A DNA stretch of 64,000 nucleotides from Marinobacter maritimus (GCF_007671675.1 NZ_VCGW01000009.1:1-64000), one strand, 5' to 3'; positions 25,435 through 38,046 are shown, numbered from the stretch's first letter. The notes: a model not told the origin generated them from the sequence alone. Numbers and translations are program-made.

Positions 25435-26533
25435 GCCGCGCCGGTTTTTGATGATGGCGGGAGGTACCGGAGGCCACGTGTTCCCGGCACTTGCTACTGC
25501 TCGGGCGCTTGAAGCGAAGGGGCATGAGTTGTACTGGCTGGGGGCCATGGGAGGCATGGAGGAGAGGTTGATTGCTGACACGGGCATTCCGCTGTCGCTT
25601 ATTCACATCTCCGGGCTCAGGGGAAAAGGCAAGCTCGCACTGATACTGGCGCCATTCCGCCTGATGCGAGCATTGGTCGAAGCATTCACCATCATGCGTC
25701 GTATCCGCCCGGACTGCGTGGTTGGCATGGGTGGTTTTGTGACAGGCCCCGGCGGTTTGGCCGCATGGCTGACCCAAACGCCCCTGGTCATTCACGAGCA
25801 GAACGCCGTTGCAGGAATGACCAATCGTATTCTGGTCCGGTTTTCGAAAACTGTGCTGGAAGCCTTTCCCGGAAGTTTTGGGAAGGACGTTATTACCCGG
25901 TGCACAGGCAATCCGGTGCGCGAAGATCTTGCAACTCTGCCAGAACCGGAGCAGAGAATGGCCGGGCGTTCAAGCGAACACGGTGAGCAGAACAACCCGC
26001 TGCGTATTCTGGTGGTGGGCGGCAGTCTGGGAGCTCAGGTGTTCAACCAGCAGCTGCCAGAAGCCTTGGCAATGCTGCCCGAACAGAAGCGGCCGCAGGT
26101 TCGCCATCAGTGCGGTGAAACGCACCTCGAAGCCGCGCGTGCTTCTTACGAGCAGCACGGTGTCGATGCCGATGTGGAGCCGTTCATTAAAGATATGGCA
26201 GAGGCCTACAGCTGGGCGGATATCGTGTTATGCCGAGCCGGTGCACTGACGGTTTCAGAACTGTGTGCGGCAGGCATTGGTGCAGTGTTGGTGCCATTTC
26301 CCCACGCGGTAGACGACCACCAAACGAAAAACGGCCAGCAAATGGTGAATGCCGGTGCGGCCGTGCTGATACCACAGTCACAGCTTACGCCGACGGTACT
26401 CGCTGAGACCCTGGGTGACCTTGCGGACAATCGCGCCCGGGTTATGGATATGGCAAAGGCTGCACGCACGCTGGCTCGCCCCGATGCAACGGAAAGAGTC
26501 GTAAATTATTGTCTGGAGGCCGCAAATGGTTGA
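25427..26533 (+). CDS. murG: Lipid I N-acetylglucosaminyltransferase
   Basis: MurG adds GlcNAc to lipid I to give lipid II at the inner membrane face. The 368-residue GT-B protein starts with the glycine loop AGGTGGHVFPALA (residues 11-23). It contains VVGMGGFVTGPGGLAA, HEQNAVAGMTNR and the second glycine-rich loop VVGGSLGAQVFNQ. The UDP-binding segment ADIVLCRAGALTVSEL sits in the C-terminal domain. It overlaps ftsW by eight bases and murC by eight. Confidence 0.97.
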   Translation: MTEPRRFLMMAGGTGGHVFPALATARALEAKGHELYWLGAMGGMEERLIADTGIPLSLIHISGLRGKGKLALILAPFRLMRALVEAFTIMRRIRPDCVVGMGGFVTGPGGLAAWLTQTPLVIHEQNAVAGMTNRILVRFSKTVLEAFPGSFGKDVITRCTGNPVREDLATLPEPEQRMAGRSSEHGEQNNPLRILVVGGSLGAQVFNQQLPEALAMLPEQKRPQVRHQCGETHLEAARASYEQHGVDADVEPFIKDMAEAYSWADIVLCRAGALTVSELCAAGIGAVLVPFPHAVDDHQTKNGQQMVNAGAAVLIPQSQLTPTVLAETLGDLADNRARVMDMAKAARTLARPDATERVVNYCLEAANG

Positions 26534-27971
26534 TGCAACCAGCCCGCCGCTTGTTTTTCAGGTGCCGGAAATGCGCCGGATTCGCCACATTCATTTTGTG
26601 GGTATCGGCGGCGCCGGTATGAGTGGTATTGCTGAAGTCCTGAAAAATCAGGGCTATGAAGTGTCTGGCTCAGACCTGAAAGAAGGTCTTGTTACAGGCC
26701 GCCTCAAGGCCATGGGTATTGAGGTTCAGATCGGCCACCGGGAGGAGAACAGCGCCAAAGCCGACGTGGTTGTAGTGTCCTCGGCTGTAGGTTCCGAAAA
26801 TCCCGAGGTGGTTTCGGCCCGCAATCGGCGGGTGCCCATCGTGCCTCGTGCTGAGATGCTGGCGGAGATTATGCGCTACCGCCATGGCATTGCCGTGGCC
26901 GGAACCCATGGGAAAACTACCACCACCAGCCTGATTGCTTCAGTGTTTGGTGAAGCAGGGCTTGATCCGACCTTTGTGATTGGCGGCAAATTGAACAGCG
27001 CGGGCACCAACGCCAAGCTGGGTGGTTCTCGCTATCTGGTGGCAGAAGCAGATGAGAGTGATGCGTCGTTTCTCCACCTGACGCCGGTGATCTCGGTGGT
27101 CACGAACATCGAAGCCGACCACATGGATACCTACGACGGCGACGTTGAAAAGCTCAAGCAGACCTTTGTGGACTTTCTCCACAACCTGCCGTTTTACGGC
27201 GTGGCAGTGATGTGCGTCGACGATGATTATGTACAGGAAATTATTCCGCGTATCGCCCGCGCAATCATTACCTACGGCATCGACAACCCTGACGCCGATT
27301 ATCGCGCCGAGAACATCGTAACAGACGGTCTGAGGACCCATTTTGTTGTGAAACGCCCCGGTGGACGAAGCGACCTGACGGTCGAGTTGAAGATGCCCGG
27401 GCGCCACAACGTATTGAACGCACTTGCGGTGATTGCAGTGGCTACCGATGAAGGCGTTGCCGACGAAGCCATTTGCCGGGGCCTGGCAGCTTTCGCGGGT
27501 GTTGGGCGGCGTTTTCAGGTCAATGGGGATTACCAAACGCCCAAGGGCACAGTCACTTTGGTGGATGACTATGGCCACCACCCGACTGAGGTCGAGGCTG
27601 TGATTCGTGCAGCACACGATGCCTGGCCGGGGCGGCGGCTTGTGATGTTGTACCAACCACACAGATTCACCCGTACTCGCGATCTGTATGAGGATTTTGT
27701 GCGGGTTTTGTCCGAGGTCGATGGCTTGTTGCTGATGGATGTCTACTCCGCTGGTGAACCAGCAATTCCTGGCGCAGACGGCCGTGCTTTGTGTCGCAGC
27801 ATAAGGCGGCGCGGCAAAGTGGAACCTGTATTCGTAGACGATAACCGCAAGATTGAGAGCTTGTTGGAAAGCGTGCTTCAGGACGGTGACCTTTTGATTA
27901 CACAGGGTGCAGGCGACATCGGTGGTGTAGCGAGTCGGCTGGCAGCAGCAGGAGTGATTGCAGGTGAGTGA
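26526..27971 (+). CDS. murC: UDP-MurNAc:L-alanine ligase
   Basis: MurC adds the first peptide residue, L-alanine, to UDP-MurNAc. The 481-residue protein shows the N-terminal loop HFVGIGGAGMSGIAEVL, the ATP loop AGTHGKTTTTSLI, EADESDASFL and the C-terminal DDYGHHPTEVEA with YQPHRFTRT, all typical. It sits between murG and ddlB as in most gammaproteobacteria. Confidence 0.97.
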   Translation: MVDATSPPLVFQVPEMRRIRHIHFVGIGGAGMSGIAEVLKNQGYEVSGSDLKEGLVTGRLKAMGIEVQIGHREENSAKADVVVVSSAVGSENPEVVSARNRRVPIVPRAEMLAEIMRYRHGIAVAGTHGKTTTTSLIASVFGEAGLDPTFVIGGKLNSAGTNAKLGGSRYLVAEADESDASFLHLTPVISVVTNIEADHMDTYDGDVEKLKQTFVDFLHNLPFYGVAVMCVDDDYVQEIIPRIARAIITYGIDNPDADYRAENIVTDGLRTHFVVKRPGGRSDLTVELKMPGRHNVLNALAVIAVATDEGVADEAICRGLAAFAGVGRRFQVNGDYQTPKGTVTLVDDYGHHPTEVEAVIRAAHDAWPGRRLVMLYQPHRFTRTRDLYEDFVRVLSEVDGLLLMDVYSAGEPAIPGADGRALCRSIRRRGKVEPVFVDDNRKIESLLESVLQDGDLLITQGAGDIGGVASRLAAAGVIAGE

Positions 27972-28938
27972 TATGCAGCATCCCGGGATACAAGCGTATC
28001 AGGCCGAACCGGAATTGGTTCGGGCACTGGGGCGTGTGGCTGTTTTTATGGGCGGAGACTCTGCTGAGCGCGATGTTTCCCTTAAAAGCGGCAAGGCGGT
28101 TCTTGCTGCCCTGGTCTCCGCCGGCGTTGATGCGTTTGGCATGGATATTCAGGGCTGCCTCTTGAAAACCGTCGAAAACCCCGCGTTTGATCGGGTCTTT
28201 ATAGCGTTGCACGGTCGTGGCGGGGAAGACGGAACTTTGCAGGCGATCCTGTCTCAGGCAGGCATTCCATTTACCGGCAGTGAAGTTATGGCCTCTGCAC
28301 TGGCGATGGACAAGCTGCGCACAAAGTACGTGTTCGCGGGCTGCGGCTTGCCGACACCGAAATTCAGAACCATGACATCTGTAGAGGACGCCGAACAGAT
28401 TGTCCGGGAATTGCGCCCGCCACTGAGCGTCAAGCCTTCCCGTGAAGGTTCAAGCATCGGCATCCGCAAGGTGAACACCGTTGCCGAACTGGCTGAGGCA
28501 TACGAAGCCGCAACAGCGCTGGATACCCTGGTGCTGATTGAAGAATGGATTGAAGGCCCGGAGTTCACTGTCAGCCTGCTGCAGGACGCTGCACTTCCGG
28601 CAATAGGGCTGAGCACGGATCACGTGTTCTACGACTATGACGCAAAATATCTGGCGGACGACACCCGTTACAGAATTCCCTGTGGCCTGTCGCCACAGGA
28701 TGAAGTGAAGTTACAGAACCTCGCTCTGGAGGCTTTTCGGGTAGTGGGCTGCCGCACTTGGGGCCGTGTAGACATCATGCAGGATGCACAAGGTGAATTC
28801 TGGCTGCTGGAAGTAAATACGGTACCGGGCATGACCGATCACAGCCTGGTGCCTATGTCTGCGAAAGCGGCCGGTATCAGCTTTGAAGAGTTGGTTGTAA
28901 GGATTCTTCACGACACGCTGGAGGGGGGCAATGCTTGA
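27964..28938 (+). CDS. ddlB: D-alanine:D-alanine ligase
   Basis: Ddl makes the D-Ala-D-Ala dipeptide used by MurF. The ATP-grasp protein shows GGDSAERDVSLKSG, HGRGGEDGTLQAIL, KPSREGSSIGI and EVNTVPGMTDHSLVP. GTG 27964 is favoured as start because AGGAG (27950-27954) lies nine bases upstream (324 residues). TTG 27958 and ATG 27973 are alternatives. It overlaps murC by a few bases and ftsQ by eight. Confidence 0.95.
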   Translation: MSDMQHPGIQAYQAEPELVRALGRVAVFMGGDSAERDVSLKSGKAVLAALVSAGVDAFGMDIQGCLLKTVENPAFDRVFIALHGRGGEDGTLQAILSQAGIPFTGSEVMASALAMDKLRTKYVFAGCGLPTPKFRTMTSVEDAEQIVRELRPPLSVKPSREGSSIGIRKVNTVAELAEAYEAATALDTLVLIEEWIEGPEFTVSLLQDAALPAIGLSTDHVFYDYDAKYLADDTRYRIPCGLSPQDEVKLQNLALEAFRVVGCRTWGRVDIMQDAQGEFWLLEVNTVPGMTDHSLVPMSAKAAGISFEELVVRILHDTLEGGNA

Positions 28939-29770
28939 AACACTGCTGATCCGGAGCCGGGCGATACCGTCCGACCCTCCCCGGCGCCGGGGAGCAACCT
29001 CCCTCGGACCGGAAAAGGACCGGTTTGGTGTGTTGAGAGCGGTTCTGGCAGCGGTGCCTTGGCTTCAGGCAGGTATGGGCATTGCGATTCTGTTTGCAGC
29101 GGGTCTGGTGCCTTGGGCAGCCGGCAAAGTGCTGGGGGCCATGGACCAGCAAATACTGGCAATTGATGTGAACGGTGAGTTTGTCGGAGACAGCCGCGTA
29201 GCTATTGAACGTCAGGCGGGGAACTGGATAGGCAAGAGCTATTTCTCCACCGATCTCTCGGACATCAAGGCCGATATCGAGAAGCGGCCCTGGGTTGAGA
29301 CCGTTGCGGTACGCCGGGTATGGCCGGATCGCCTGGAAATCAACATCCGGGAGAAAAAGCCGCTGGCCTACTGGACCGACGGTCGCCTGGTCAGCCGCAC
29401 CGGCGAGTTGTTTATGCCGCCCAATCCCGACGTGGCCGGGCGTTTGCCGCGGCTTTCGGGGCCAGATGAGCGTGTCCGTGATGTGATCAGTATGGCGCGG
29501 ACCATGAGTGACAAGTTGGTAGGGCATGGCCTGGGATTTTCCGGGCTGACACTGGAGCGGCGAGGGGCCTGGACTCTTCGTCTCTCGAATGGAATTGAAG
29601 TAGTGCTCGGCCGGGATCAGGTCGCAAAGCGCTTTGAACGTTTTATAACGGTTTACGAAAACCGGCTTATATCACGGTCGGACGAAGTTAGCCGGGTAGA
29701 TGCCCGCTACACGAATGGTGTAGCGGTTCAGTGGAAGCCAGCACAGGCTGCTTCCGGCCCGAAAACATAG
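28931..29770 (+). CDS. ftsQ: Cell division protein FtsQ
   Basis: FtsQ is a bitopic divisome protein that forms the FtsQLB complex. The 279 residues comprise a basic cytoplasmic tail of about 35 residues, one transmembrane segment (GMGIAILFAAGLVPWAAG), then a POTRA domain (from about residue 75: LAIDVNGEFVGDSRVAIERQ) and a beta domain with KRPWVETVAVRRVWPDRLEI. The order ftsQ-ftsA-ftsZ is conserved. Confidence 0.94.
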   Translation: MLETLLIRSRAIPSDPPRRRGATSLGPEKDRFGVLRAVLAAVPWLQAGMGIAILFAAGLVPWAAGKVLGAMDQQILAIDVNGEFVGDSRVAIERQAGNWIGKSYFSTDLSDIKADIEKRPWVETVAVRRVWPDRLEINIREKKPLAYWTDGRLVSRTGELFMPPNPDVAGRLPRLSGPDERVRDVISMARTMSDKLVGHGLGFSGLTLERRGAWTLRLSNGIEVVLGRDQVAKRFERFITVYENRLISRSDEVSRVDARYTNGVAVQWKPAQAASGPKT

Positions 29771-29806
29771 AAACAGTAAATTCAGACCTACGGTTTGGTG
29801 GAACAC

Positions 29807-31042
29807 ATGTCATCGGTTGAAACGGAAAACATGATTGTCGGCCTCGATATCGGAACCTCAAAGGTGGTTGCGATTGTCGGCAAGCGCAAGATGGACGGAA
29901 CCATTGAGGTGGTGGGTATTGGTTCCCACCCGTCCCGGGGGCTGAAGCGGGGCGTGGTGGTCAATATTGAAACCACGGTTCAGGCAATCCAGCGTGCAGT
30001 GGAAGAGGCCGAGTTGATGGCGGGTTGCCGCATTCACTCCGTGTACGCGGGGATCGCCGGCAGCCACATCAAAAGCCTCAACTCCCACGGCATCGTTGCG
30101 ATCCGCGACCGGGAAGTGACTCAGGCGGACATCGACCGGGTTATCGATGCGGCACAGGCGGTTGCCATTCCTGCAGATCAGAAAATCCTTCACATTTTGC
30201 CGCAGGAATTTGTGATCGATAACCAGGAAGGGATCAAGGAGCCCATGGGCATGTCCGGTGTGCGCCTGGAGGCGAAGGTGCATCTGGTGACCTGTGCCGT
30301 CAACGCAGCCCAGAACATTGAAAAATGCATTCGCCGCTGCGGTCTCGAGGCCGACGACATCATTCTGGAGCAACTGGCATCCAGCCACGCGATCCTCACC
30401 GAGGATGAAAAGGAACTGGGCGTCTGCGTTGTGGACATGGGTGGTGGTACCACAGACATCGCTGTATTTACTGGCGGAGCTATTCGCCACACAGCGGTTA
30501 TTCCCATTGCTGGCGACCAGGTTACCAATGACATTGCCATGGCTCTGCGCACGCCTACGCAGAACGCCGAAGAGATCAAGATCAAATACGCCTGCGCCCT
30601 GACGCAACTGGCTGGCGCTGACGAAACTATCAAGGTTCCGAGCGTTGGTGACCGCGCGCCCCGTGATCTTTCGCGGCAGGCGCTGGCGGAGGTTGTTGAG
30701 CCGCGCTACGAGGAGTTGTTCACCCTCGTGCAGTCGGAGCTGCGCCGCTCAGGTTTTGAGGATCTGGTTCCGGCGGGCATCGTTATTACAGGCGGCGCCT
30801 CCACCATGGAAGGCGTAGTGGAGCTGGCTGAAGAAATCTTCCATATGCCGGTACGGCTGGCGTGTCCGCACGCAGTCTCCGGCATGACAGAAGTTGTTAA
30901 TAACCCCATCTACGCCACCGGCGTCGGGTTATTGATTCATGGTTTCCGGCAGATGGATCTTGGCCGGGCACCCGTGCTCAAGGGTGAAGATGCACCCTCG
31001 CTGTTTGAGCGCATGAAGGCCTGGTTCACCGGTCATTTCTGA
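29807..31042 (+). CDS. ftsA: Cell division protein FtsA
   Basis: FtsA is an actin-like ATPase that anchors FtsZ filaments to the membrane. The phosphate-1 motif VGLDIGTSKVVAIVG is at the start, VVDMGGGTTDIAVF is the second phosphate-binding motif, and GIVITGGASTMEG the adenosine motif. The last residues (LFERMKAWFTGHF) form the amphipathic membrane-targeting helix. ATG 29807 gives 411 residues with GGTGG upstream; an in-frame TTG at 29795 is less likely. Confidence 0.96.
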   Translation: MSSVETENMIVGLDIGTSKVVAIVGKRKMDGTIEVVGIGSHPSRGLKRGVVVNIETTVQAIQRAVEEAELMAGCRIHSVYAGIAGSHIKSLNSHGIVAIRDREVTQADIDRVIDAAQAVAIPADQKILHILPQEFVIDNQEGIKEPMGMSGVRLEAKVHLVTCAVNAAQNIEKCIRRCGLEADDIILEQLASSHAILTEDEKELGVCVVDMGGGTTDIAVFTGGAIRHTAVIPIAGDQVTNDIAMALRTPTQNAEEIKIKYACALTQLAGADETIKVPSVGDRAPRDLSRQALAEVVEPRYEELFTLVQSELRRSGFEDLVPAGIVITGGASTMEGVVELAEEIFHMPVRLACPHAVSGMTEVVNNPIYATGVGLLIHGFRQMDLGRAPVLKGEDAPSLFERMKAWFTGHF

Positions 31043-31138
31043 CGGTTCCGGGAAGGCAGTAAACGAAGGTATCTCGAAAATACACTCTTGAATAAACAGC
31101 CTGGAAAAAGGCTGAAAACAGCACGAAGGAGAAGGGGA

Positions 31139-32296
31139 ATGTTTGAACTAGTCGATAATGTCCAACAGAACGCTGTCATTAAGGTAATTGGTGTTGGCGG
31201 CGGCGGCGGTAATGCCGTGCGCCACATGCTGAACAGTGACATTGAGGGTGTGGATTTCATCTGCGCCAACACAGACGCCCAGGCACTGGCTGGTATGGAC
31301 GCCCGTCAGATTATTCAGCTGGGTGGTAACATCACGAAAGGGCTGGGAGCAGGAGCAAACCCGGAGATCGGTCGTCAGTCCGCTCTTGAAGATCGCGATC
31401 GTATCGCCGAAGCCATCAAAGGCGCGGATATGGTGTTTATAACCGCCGGCATGGGGGGCGGTACAGGCACAGGTGCAGCACCGGTAGTTGCAGAAGTTGC
31501 GCGGGAAATGGGCATACTGACCGTTGCCGTGGTTACCAAGCCTTTCAATTTTGAAGGCGGCAAACGCATGAGCCTGGCCGACGTGGGGCTCAAAGAGCTC
31601 GAAGAATGCGTTGACTCGCTGATCACCATACCCAATGAAAAGCTGCTTGCTGTTCTTGGTAAAAAGACCAGCTTGCTGGACGCCTTCGCTGCTGCGAATG
31701 ATGTCCTGCTCGGCGCTGTTCAGGGTATTGCTGACCTGATTACCCGTAACGGCATGATCAACGTCGACTTCGCTGACGTTAAGACGGTTATGTCCGAGAT
31801 GGGTATGGCCATGATGGGTACAGCGACCGCGACTGGCGAGAACCGCGCACGGGAAGCTGCAGAAGCCGCCATTCGAAGCCCTCTGCTGGAAGACGTCAAC
31901 CTGCAGGGTGCCAAGGGTATTCTGGTCAATATCACTGCCGGTATGGACTTGAATCTGGGCGAATTCTCGGAAGTTGGCGACATTGTGCGTGAGTTTGCAT
32001 CTGACTCCGCTACGGTTGTAGTAGGTACCGTTATCGATCCGGAAATGACCGAAGAGCTGAAGGTAACTGTTGTTGCTACCGGCCTTGGGGGGGATCGCGA
32101 AAAGCCGACCAAAGTCGTGGATAACACCCGTACTCTGGATGGCAAGACGGATTACAACCAGCTGGACCGTCCTGCAATCTTGCGTCGTCGTGCGGTATCA
32201 CATGGTAATGTGGCGATTGATCAGAGCAAAGAAAGCGAAGAGCAAGGCGTGGACTATCTCGATATTCCCGCATTCCTTCGCAGGCAGGCTGACTGA
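31139..32296 (+). CDS. ftsZ: Cell division GTPase FtsZ
   Basis: FtsZ is the tubulin-like GTPase that builds the Z ring. The 385-residue protein has the tubulin signature GGGTGTG at residues 106-112, the N-terminal GVGGGGGNAVRHM and the T7-loop NVDFADVK. The C-terminal peptide DYLDIPAFLRRQAD binds FtsA and ZipA. ATG 31139 has AAGGAG and GGGG just upstream; an in-frame extension to 31088 is basic, unlike FtsZ, and rejected. Confidence 0.97.
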   Translation: MFELVDNVQQNAVIKVIGVGGGGGNAVRHMLNSDIEGVDFICANTDAQALAGMDARQIIQLGGNITKGLGAGANPEIGRQSALEDRDRIAEAIKGADMVFITAGMGGGTGTGAAPVVAEVAREMGILTVAVVTKPFNFEGGKRMSLADVGLKELEECVDSLITIPNEKLLAVLGKKTSLLDAFAAANDVLLGAVQGIADLITRNGMINVDFADVKTVMSEMGMAMMGTATATGENRAREAAEAAIRSPLLEDVNLQGAKGILVNITAGMDLNLGEFSEVGDIVREFASDSATVVVGTVIDPEMTEELKVTVVATGLGGDREKPTKVVDNTRTLDGKTDYNQLDRPAILRRRAVSHGNVAIDQSKESEEQGVDYLDIPAFLRRQAD

Positions 32297-32502
32297 TAAT
32301 CTGTTGCAATTGACGTCCGGTAAGGGTTCACCTTTGAATGGTCAGGCCCCAGAACCGGATAAAAGCGCTGACAGCCAGGGGCCGGTGTTGCATGAATTTC
32401 AGGCAATATCAGGTGGGGCAAATGGTACTCAGTCTTATTTTTTGATATTCTGCGCCCAGATTTTTGTTTGGAATATCGCCATTTTTACGGAATAACGAAC
32501 TG

Positions 32503-33420
32503 ATGATCAGACAACGGACACTTAAAAACACGATCCGTGCTACCGGCATCGGGCTGCACTCGGGGGAAAAGGTTTACCTTACCCTGAAGCCCGCACCGGT
32601 AGATTCAGGAATCATTTTCCGCCGCACCGATCTTGACCCGGTTGTCGAGATTCTGGCTTGCGCTGAAAATGTGGGTGAGACCATGCTGTCAACGACGCTG
32701 GTAAAAGACGGTGTTCGTGTGGCGACGATAGAGCATTTGCTATCCGCCATGGCTGGTCTCGGTATCGATAACTGTTACGTTGAGTTGAGTGCTGCAGAAG
32801 TGCCGATCATGGACGGTTCTGCCGGCCCGTTCGTCTTTCTGCTGCAGTCTGCTGGCATTGCCGAGCAGGAAGCTGCCAAGCGATTCATTCGCATCAAACG
32901 GGAAGTCACTATTGAAGAAGGCGACAAGAAGGCTACCTTCCTGCCGTTTGAAGGCTTCAAAGTGAGCTTTGGCATCGACTTTGATCATCCTGTGTTCAAA
33001 GGCCGTGCCCAGACCGCGACCGTCGATTTTTCAAGTACGTCTTTCGTGAAGGAAGTCAGCCGCGCACGGACTTTCGGGTTCATGCGTGATATTGAAAAGC
33101 TGCGTGCGATGAATCTGGCGTTGGGTGGCAGTGTGGATAACGCCATTGTGGTAGACGACTACAAGATTCTGAACGAGGACGGTCTTCGTTATGAGGATGA
33201 GTTCGTCAAGCACAAAGTGCTGGATGCAATCGGGGATCTGTACCTGTTAGGCAATAGCCTGATTGGTGAGTTCCGTGGCATCAAGTCCGGTCACGACCTG
33301 AATAATAAGCTGCTGCGCAAGCTCAGGGCCGAGGAGGATGCATGGGAAGTGGTTACTTTTGATAATGAAGAAACCGCGCCTATCTCCTACATGAAACCTG
33401 TGCTGGCGGTGCCGGCTTAA
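32503..33420 (+). CDS. lpxC: UDP-3-O-acyl-N-acetylglucosamine deacetylase
   Basis: LpxC is the zinc deacetylase that commits precursors to lipid A. The 305-residue length equals E. coli LpxC. Zinc and catalytic residues are visible: IEHLLSAMAG (His78), HKVLDAIGD (about His237 and Asp241) and SGHDLNNKLL (about His264). The start MIRQRTLKNTIRATGIGLHSG is canonical. The frame extends to 32464, but the extra 13 residues are not part of the family. It ends the dcw cluster. Confidence 0.97.
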   Translation: MIRQRTLKNTIRATGIGLHSGEKVYLTLKPAPVDSGIIFRRTDLDPVVEILACAENVGETMLSTTLVKDGVRVATIEHLLSAMAGLGIDNCYVELSAAEVPIMDGSAGPFVFLLQSAGIAEQEAAKRFIRIKREVTIEEGDKKATFLPFEGFKVSFGIDFDHPVFKGRAQTATVDFSSTSFVKEVSRARTFGFMRDIEKLRAMNLALGGSVDNAIVVDDYKILNEDGLRYEDEFVKHKVLDAIGDLYLLGNSLIGEFRGIKSGHDLNNKLLRKLRAEEDAWEVVTFDNEETAPISYMKPVLAVPA

Positions 33421-33435
33421 GGCTGGATGCCTTAA
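33417..33435. repeat. Small inverted repeat across the convergent stops of lpxC and dciA
   Basis: TTAAGGC and GCCTTAA pair perfectly around a five-base loop. The hairpin contains both stop codons, lpxC TAA and, on the other strand, dciA TAA. No T-run follows, so a role as terminator is doubtful. Confidence 0.4.
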
Positions 33436-33878
33436 TCCCGCACGTGGCTTGCGAGTTTTTCGAGAACCTCGCGTAGTTTTTTATCCTTCGTGTGCCCGGC
33501 TTCCTCTTTGAGGAGTCGGGCATTTTCTTTACTCAGAGGTATTTTTTTCGCCGGTGGTTTTTCATTAAACCTTGGCGGCACCACTTTTACCTTGAGCTTC
33601 CAGACAAAACGGAACAGCTCGTTTTCACGAAGTTTTTCCATGATCTCGTGCTGGCGGAAACGAATCTGGCTGGCGTTTCCTGCACTCTCCGCAGATAAGG
33701 TGAGCTCTCCCTCGTGGCAACAAACAAAACGGGTGCCAGTCACAAGCGCAGGTGGTAATGAGGCCATAACCTGTTCTTCCGCTTGATGGTGTATATCCGC
33801 TTTTGCCACCAGTTCTCGAAGAACCGGTGTTCTTCCGAGATTGCTGAAGGTCATTTTTTGATCATTTTTTCGCTTCAT
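33432..33878 (-). CDS. dciA: DciA-like replicative helicase loader (DUF721)
   Basis: DciA recruits the DnaB helicase to origins in the many bacteria that lack DnaC. The 148-residue protein from ATG 33878 has a basic start (MKRKNDQKMTF), then a DUF721/KH-like domain with LTLSAESAGNASQIRFRQHEIMEKL, a typical DciA stretch. The C-terminal basic tail is probably disordered. It lies between lpxC and the M23 peptidase, where Pseudomonas carries its DUF721 gene. A longer frame to 33983 lacks support. Confidence 0.85.
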   Translation of the reverse strand: MKRKNDQKMTFSNLGRTPVLRELVAKADIHHQAEEQVMASLPPALVTGTRFVCCHEGELTLSAESAGNASQIRFRQHEIMEKLRENELFRFVWKLKVKVVPPRFNEKPPAKKIPLSKENARLLKEEAGHTKDKKLREVLEKLASHVRD

Positions 33879-34108
33879 AAGGCGTTTTCTTCTCGACGGC
33901 CACGATAACGATTGGTTACACTTCAGCACGTTTTGTTCGTAGTGCCAGCGCTGCTCTTGTTTTACCTTGTTGTAATTGAGCATGTCTACCGGGCGCTGCG
34001 ATTTATCAGTACGTAGTTGTTGTCAAGGATGGCAGACCCACTCGGAACATTCAGGACTGCAACACTACAGGACACGGTTGCAGCTCATTGATGAAACCAG
34101 AAGATAAT

Positions 34109-35044
34109 ATGAATATCATTCTTGTAGGCAAGAGCCATGGCAAGTCCCGTGTGCTGGCGCTGAATGGCACGGTTGTCTTTGCATTGGCGCTTGCCATCGC
34201 TGCATTGGTTGCAGCAGCAGGCTGGGGCGGATACAGCGTGGCGGTAAGCCAGGCAGAAGCCGTTGAGCCTTCAGATTCCGAACTCGTGGCAGAGTGGCAG
34301 AGCAAACTTGGCGAACAAAAAGCAGAGCTTGCTGGGCTGCAGCAGAATGTACAGTATCAGGTAGATGCTCTGACACTGCGCCTTGGAGAAATTCAGGGCC
34401 GCTTGCTGCGCCTTGATGCTCTGGGCCAGCGCTTTGTAGAGTCCGGCCTGGTTGCCAGTGATGAATTTGATTTCAACCAACCGGCAGCGGTTGGTGGCCC
34501 CGAAGAATCACTGCCTGCAGATTCCTTCTCGGCACCCGAGTTGACGCGGATGATCGACGAGCTGGAGCACAAGATGCAGGACCGCGAGCAACAGCTGCGG
34601 CTGCTGGATCAGGTCTCCTCCCGGCAGAAGCTGGAAGACGAGTTGTACCTGGAAGGCCGCCCGATCACTTGGGGCTGGCTATCCTCTCGTTATGGTTACC
34701 GTTCCGATCCGTTTACCGGAAAGCGTACCTGGCATGCTGGCGTCGATCTTGCGGGGAAGGAAGGTAGCGACATCATCTCTGTAGCGGGTGGCGTTGTATC
34801 CTACGCAGATGAGCGTTATGGCTATGGCAATCTGGTAGAGATTGATCATGGTGATGGCCTGATTACCCGTTACGCTCACTGCAAAACGATCAAGGTTAAT
34901 GTGGGTGATGTAATTCAGAAGGGGCAGGTGTTGGCGTTGATGGGGAGCACTGGTCGCTCCACAGGCCCACACGTGCACTTTGAAGTTATTCGTAATGGAA
35001 AAAGCGAGAATCCGGAAACTTACATCAAGAGAGCTAGCCGCTAG
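34109..35044 (+). CDS. M23 (LytM-type) peptidase, membrane-anchored
   Basis: This protein (311 residues from ATG 34109) has one N-terminal transmembrane segment (VVFALALAIAALVAAAGWG), a coiled-coil region (about 55-170) and a C-terminal M23 domain. The zinc-site motifs are complete: HAGVDLAG (HxxxD), and HVHFEV near the end (HxH). It should therefore be an active periplasmic peptidoglycan endopeptidase, unlike the degenerate activators EnvC and NlpD. Alternative starts are TTG 34088 and ATG 34091. The position between dciA and secA matches Pseudomonas. Confidence 0.88.
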   Translation: MNIILVGKSHGKSRVLALNGTVVFALALAIAALVAAAGWGGYSVAVSQAEAVEPSDSELVAEWQSKLGEQKAELAGLQQNVQYQVDALTLRLGEIQGRLLRLDALGQRFVESGLVASDEFDFNQPAAVGGPEESLPADSFSAPELTRMIDELEHKMQDREQQLRLLDQVSSRQKLEDELYLEGRPITWGWLSSRYGYRSDPFTGKRTWHAGVDLAGKEGSDIISVAGGVVSYADERYGYGNLVEIDHGDGLITRYAHCKTIKVNVGDVIQKGQVLALMGSTGRSTGPHVHFEVIRNGKSENPETYIKRASR

Positions 35045-35158
35045 GATTTCAGGCTTTGCCTGTTGTTTTCTTTATTCCCGTCCGTTTCATCAGGTTCGTT
35101 ACCCACCGGTATTTGGCTCAGGATAGCCTCGTAATCCTGGCTATGTGAGCCCTGCCTT

Positions 35159-35186
35159 TTGTACTGTTACAAAATAAGGTTAGAAT
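35159..35186 (+). promoter_or_regulatory. Promoter of secA
   Basis: TTGTAC (35159-35164) and TAGAAT (35181-35186) are 16 bases apart, leaving a leader of about 30 bases. That leader is too short for a SecM-type arrest peptide of the kind that controls E. coli secA. Confidence 0.6.
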
Positions 35187-35223
35187 GCCGGCTTCCTCCG
35201 TTTAATCAAAGAAGTAGTGGTCT

Positions 35224-37974
<2,751 letters not shown>

Positions 37975-38005
37975 CCACGTTGCGTTGACAGAAAATAGAG
38001 TACGG

Positions 38006-38046
38006 AGCCCGCAATCGACCAGTTGAATGGCTGACTGCGGGCTTTT
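38006..38046 (+). terminator. Probable terminator of secA
   Basis: AGCCCGCA (38006-38013) and TGCGGGCT (38036-38043) pair perfectly around a 22-base loop, followed by TTTTCG. The long loop and short T-run make it weaker than the other terminators here. Confidence 0.65.

Noticed and set aside
31088..31138. N-terminal extension of ftsZ
   Set aside because: The 17 extra residues are basic and unlike FtsZ; a good RBS precedes ATG 31139.
35045..35223. SecM-type regulatory peptide before secA
   Set aside because: The secA promoter leaves only about 30 bases of leader and there is no frame with an arrest motif.
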